Source of the DNA: Bacteroidales bacterium
GTDB lineage: Bacteria; Bacteroidota; Bacteroidia; Bacteroidales; Bacteroidaceae
Direction of reading: 5' to 3'
DNA length: 8,131 nucleotides
Assembly: GCA_004558535.1 (NCBI GenBank)
Contig: SFCP01000078.1
Coordinates: 1 to 8,131, forward strand
Below are positions 6,001-8,131 of the stretch, in pieces. The notes under the pieces were generated by a model that was not told the origin of the DNA, ran no database searches, and saw only the letters and a list, made by a program, of their open reading frames with translations. The translations under genes were made by a program, and so were the position numbers. Each line of letters starts with the position of its first letter. Positions within the stretch are counted from its first letter, which is position 1.

Positions 6001-8128
6001 GACACTGGCCCTCGTATTTCTGACGGGCCTTGCGAGCCACGCCGACGAGGGTATGTGGCTCCTGAAACTGATGGAGCGTCAGCACCTGGCCGATTCCCTG
6101 CGAAAGGCCGGCCTGCAGTTGCCGCCCGAAAGCCTCTACGACGAAGCCTCACCCTCGCTGCGCGAATGTATCGGCATCTTCGGCGGAGGCTGCACAGGCG
6201 AAGTGGTCTCGCCCGACGGACTCGTGCTGACCAACAACCACTGCGGCTTCAGCTACGTACACGCCATGAGCACCATGGAGCACAACTACCTGCAGGACGG
6301 CTACTTTGCAAAATGCCGCGCCGAGGAATTGCCCACGCCTGACCTCAGCTTCACCTTCGTCCTTCGCATTGTCGACGTGACCGAAGCCGTGGAGGCCGAA
6401 GCCAAAAAGGCCGGCGCCGACGTCTGGACCGCCCAGAGTCAAAGCTTCCTCGAGCCCCTCGCCGAGAAAATGCTCCGCAAAAGCGACCTGCGCAAGAAGA
6501 AAGGCGTCCAGGCACGCATCGAGCCTTTCTTTGGTGCCAACCAGTTTTTCCTGTTCTACGAGCAGACCTATCCCGACGTGCGATTGGTTGTCAACCCGCC
6601 CCTGAACATCGGACAGTTCGGCGGCAATACGGACAACTGGGTCTGGCCCCGTCAGAACGCCGACTTCGCCCTCTTCCGCATCTATGCCGACAAGGACGGA
6701 CAACCGGCTGAATACAGCGAGCGCAACGTCCCCCTGCACGTCGAGAAGTACCTGCCCATCCGTCTGGGTGGCTTCGAAAAGGGAGACTACACGATGGTGA
6801 TGGGCTTTCCCGGCCGCACAAGCCGCTACCTGACGGCTGCCGAAGTGCAGCTCCGCACCGAAGCGCAAAACCTGCCCATCATCCTGGCCGGCAATCCCCA
6901 CCTGGATTTCCTGAAAAAGCAGATGGACGCCAACGACTCCATACGCCTGCAATTGCAGGACGACTATATGAGCCTCGGCAACATGGTGAAGAATTTCGGA
7001 GGCATGAATGACGCCGTCGAAAAGATACGCTTGGTCGACGAAAAGCGCCGCGAGGAAGCCGTCTTCCGCCGTTTCGCTGCCGGCAGCGGGCACCCCGAAT
7101 ACCTCGACATCATCGAGCGGATTGACACACTCTGCCGCGAGGCCGCTACCGCCCAATTCAATGCCAACCTGCTCTATGCCACTATCGACCAGCAAAGCCT
7201 CTATGTGAAGCAACAGGCCATCGATGACTGCGTTGCAGCACTCCGCTCCGGCAAGGCCAAGGATATTGAAAAGGTCAAAGCCAACCTGCTAAGCGCATAC
7301 GACTTTGCGGCCGGCCACCTGCCTGTCAGCGTGGACCGCGAGCGCATGAACCTCCTCCTGCCCCTGTTGTTCCGCTACAAGAAAGAAGGTCCCATGCCCT
7401 CGTTCATCACTACGCCCGAAGCCACCCAGGCCTACTACGACCAGATGTACGAGCAATCAGTCTTTACCTCGCGTGCACGGCTCGAAGACGCCCTTGCAGC
7501 GCCCAACGCCGCCGACCTGCTGAGCACCGACCCCATGGTGCAGCATTGGCAAACCTACCAGGAATTCAGCATCTCCCAACTGATGCCGACCATGCAGGAC
7601 ATCAAGCGCCGCCGCGCCGAGTTGGACAAGATTTATGTGCGTGGCCTCTGCGAAATGTACGACTGGAGCAAGGCCCCCGACGCCAACTTTACCCTGCGCA
7701 TGACCTACGGTAGCGTCTGCGACATGAAGCCGCGCGACGGCGTGCTCTATGACTGGCGCACAGTGCTCGGCGGCATGTTTGAAAAGGAGAGCAAGACCGA
7801 AACGGACTACTTCGTCAACGAGCAGCTGCGCGACTTCTACACCCGCGGCGACTTCGGACGCTATGCCCGCGAGGACGGCCAGCTGCCCACGTGCTTCCTG
7901 TCGAACAACGACATCACCGGCGGCAACAGCGGCAGCGGTGTACTCAATGCCCGCGGCGAGCTGATTGGCCTGGCATTCGACGGCAACATCGAGTCCCTCT
8001 CCAGCGATTTGAAATTCAACCCCGCCCTGCAGCGCTGCATCAACGTCGACATCCGCTACGTGCTGTTTATTATTGACAAGTTCGGCGGCAGCACCTACGC
8101 TGTCGAGGAAATGGACGTTCGGCAGTAA
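5987..8128 (+). CDS. Secreted S46-family dipeptidyl peptidase, DPP7-type
   Basis: This is a complete 713-residue protein, close to the roughly 710-720 residues usual for Bacteroidales DPP7/DPP11. A signal peptide (MKKILTLALVFLTGLASHA) is followed by mature DEGMWLLKLM, the typical S46 mature start, with cleavage expected after Ala19. The chymotrypsin-like triad is intact: His85 in LTNNHCG (after FGGGCTGE), Asp226 in RQNADFALF and Ser648 in GGNSGSG. Residue Ser+18 is Gly666 (LAFDGN); in P. gingivalis DPP11 this place is Arg673, which selects Asp/Glu at P1, whereas DPP7 has Gly, so a preference for hydrophobic P1 residues is inferred. The middle part, about residues 300-560, is the helical domain that caps the active site in this family. 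Two motif variants are noted: TNNHC rather than the commoner TNHHC, and GNSGSG rather than GNSGSP. The enzyme should act in the periplasm or envelope, removing N-terminal dipeptides from peptides for amino-acid nutrition. The ATG is fixed by the signal peptide; no Shine-Dalgarno sequence is visible. Confidence 0.95.
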   Translation: MKKILTLALVFLTGLASHADEGMWLLKLMERQHLADSLRKAGLQLPPESLYDEASPSLRECIGIFGGGCTGEVVSPDGLVLTNNHCGFSYVHAMSTMEHNYLQDGYFAKCRAEELPTPDLSFTFVLRIVDVTEAVEAEAKKAGADVWTAQSQSFLEPLAEKMLRKSDLRKKKGVQARIEPFFGANQFFLFYEQTYPDVRLVVNPPLNIGQFGGNTDNWVWPRQNADFALFRIYADKDGQPAEYSERNVPLHVEKYLPIRLGGFEKGDYTMVMGFPGRTSRYLTAAEVQLRTEAQNLPIILAGNPHLDFLKKQMDANDSIRLQLQDDYMSLGNMVKNFGGMNDAVEKIRLVDEKRREEAVFRRFAAGSGHPEYLDIIERIDTLCREAATAQFNANLLYATIDQQSLYVKQQAIDDCVAALRSGKAKDIEKVKANLLSAYDFAAGHLPVSVDRERMNLLLPLLFRYKKEGPMPSFITTPEATQAYYDQMYEQSVFTSRARLEDALAAPNAADLLSTDPMVQHWQTYQEFSISQLMPTMQDIKRRRAELDKIYVRGLCEMYDWSKAPDANFTLRMTYGSVCDMKPRDGVLYDWRTVLGGMFEKESKTETDYFVNEQLRDFYTRGDFGRYAREDGQLPTCFLSNNDITGGNSGSGVLNARGELIGLAFDGNIESLSSDLKFNPALQRCINVDIRYVLFIIDKFGGSTYAVEEMDVRQ

Positions 8129-8131
8129 GCC

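Noticed and set aside
6149..7213. Long open frame on the - strand (354 codons) opposite the S46 peptidase
   Set aside because: It covers catalytic-domain sequence of the peptidase in antisense and shows no family motif; it is a by-product of the codon bias.

Overview
The window suggests a high-GC member of the Bacteroidales (phylum Bacteroidota). The basis is a lipoprotein-type TamA homologue (TamL) next to a large TamB, an S46-family dipeptidyl peptidase, GC-rich coding DNA beside an extremely AT-rich intergenic region, and start codons without strong Shine-Dalgarno sequences. The genus cannot be resolved by eye; Rikenellaceae (Alistipes-like), Muribaculaceae or a high-GC Prevotellaceae are all plausible.

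Layout. All three genes are on the + strand. (1) Positions 1-3135 hold the C-terminal 1044 residues of TamB, an envelope-spanning protein of the AsmA/TamB group; its 5' end lies outside the window. (2) Positions 3132-5726 hold TamL, an Omp85/BamA-superfamily beta-barrel with a lipoprotein signal peptide. It overlaps tamB by 4 bp (ATGA). (3) Positions 5727-5986 are a 260-bp AT-rich intergenic region made almost entirely of repeats. (4) Positions 5987-8128 hold a complete secreted S46 serine peptidase with an intact His/Asp/Ser triad and a DPP7-type specificity residue. Only 3 bases follow its stop.

How the genes work together. TamB and TamL are expected to form one inner-to-outer-membrane machine for outer-membrane homeostasis or assembly and are clearly one transcription unit. 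The S46 peptidase is a periplasmic or envelope enzyme that releases dipeptides from peptides. It is separated from tamL by the repeat region, so it may be transcribed independently.

The least ordinary part is the intergenic region. It holds two 80-bp direct copies (75/80 identical) of an element whose left side is a run of GGAATTA-like 7-mers, followed by a GC-rich core and then a right side of TAATTNC 7-mers. The two sides form an imperfect inverted repeat (28 of 31 positions). The right side has also undergone a 43-bp tandem duplication that copied the peptidase start codon, leaving a 9-codon decoy reading frame just upstream of the real gene. I see no CRISPR array, RNA gene, transposase, phage gene or defence system.
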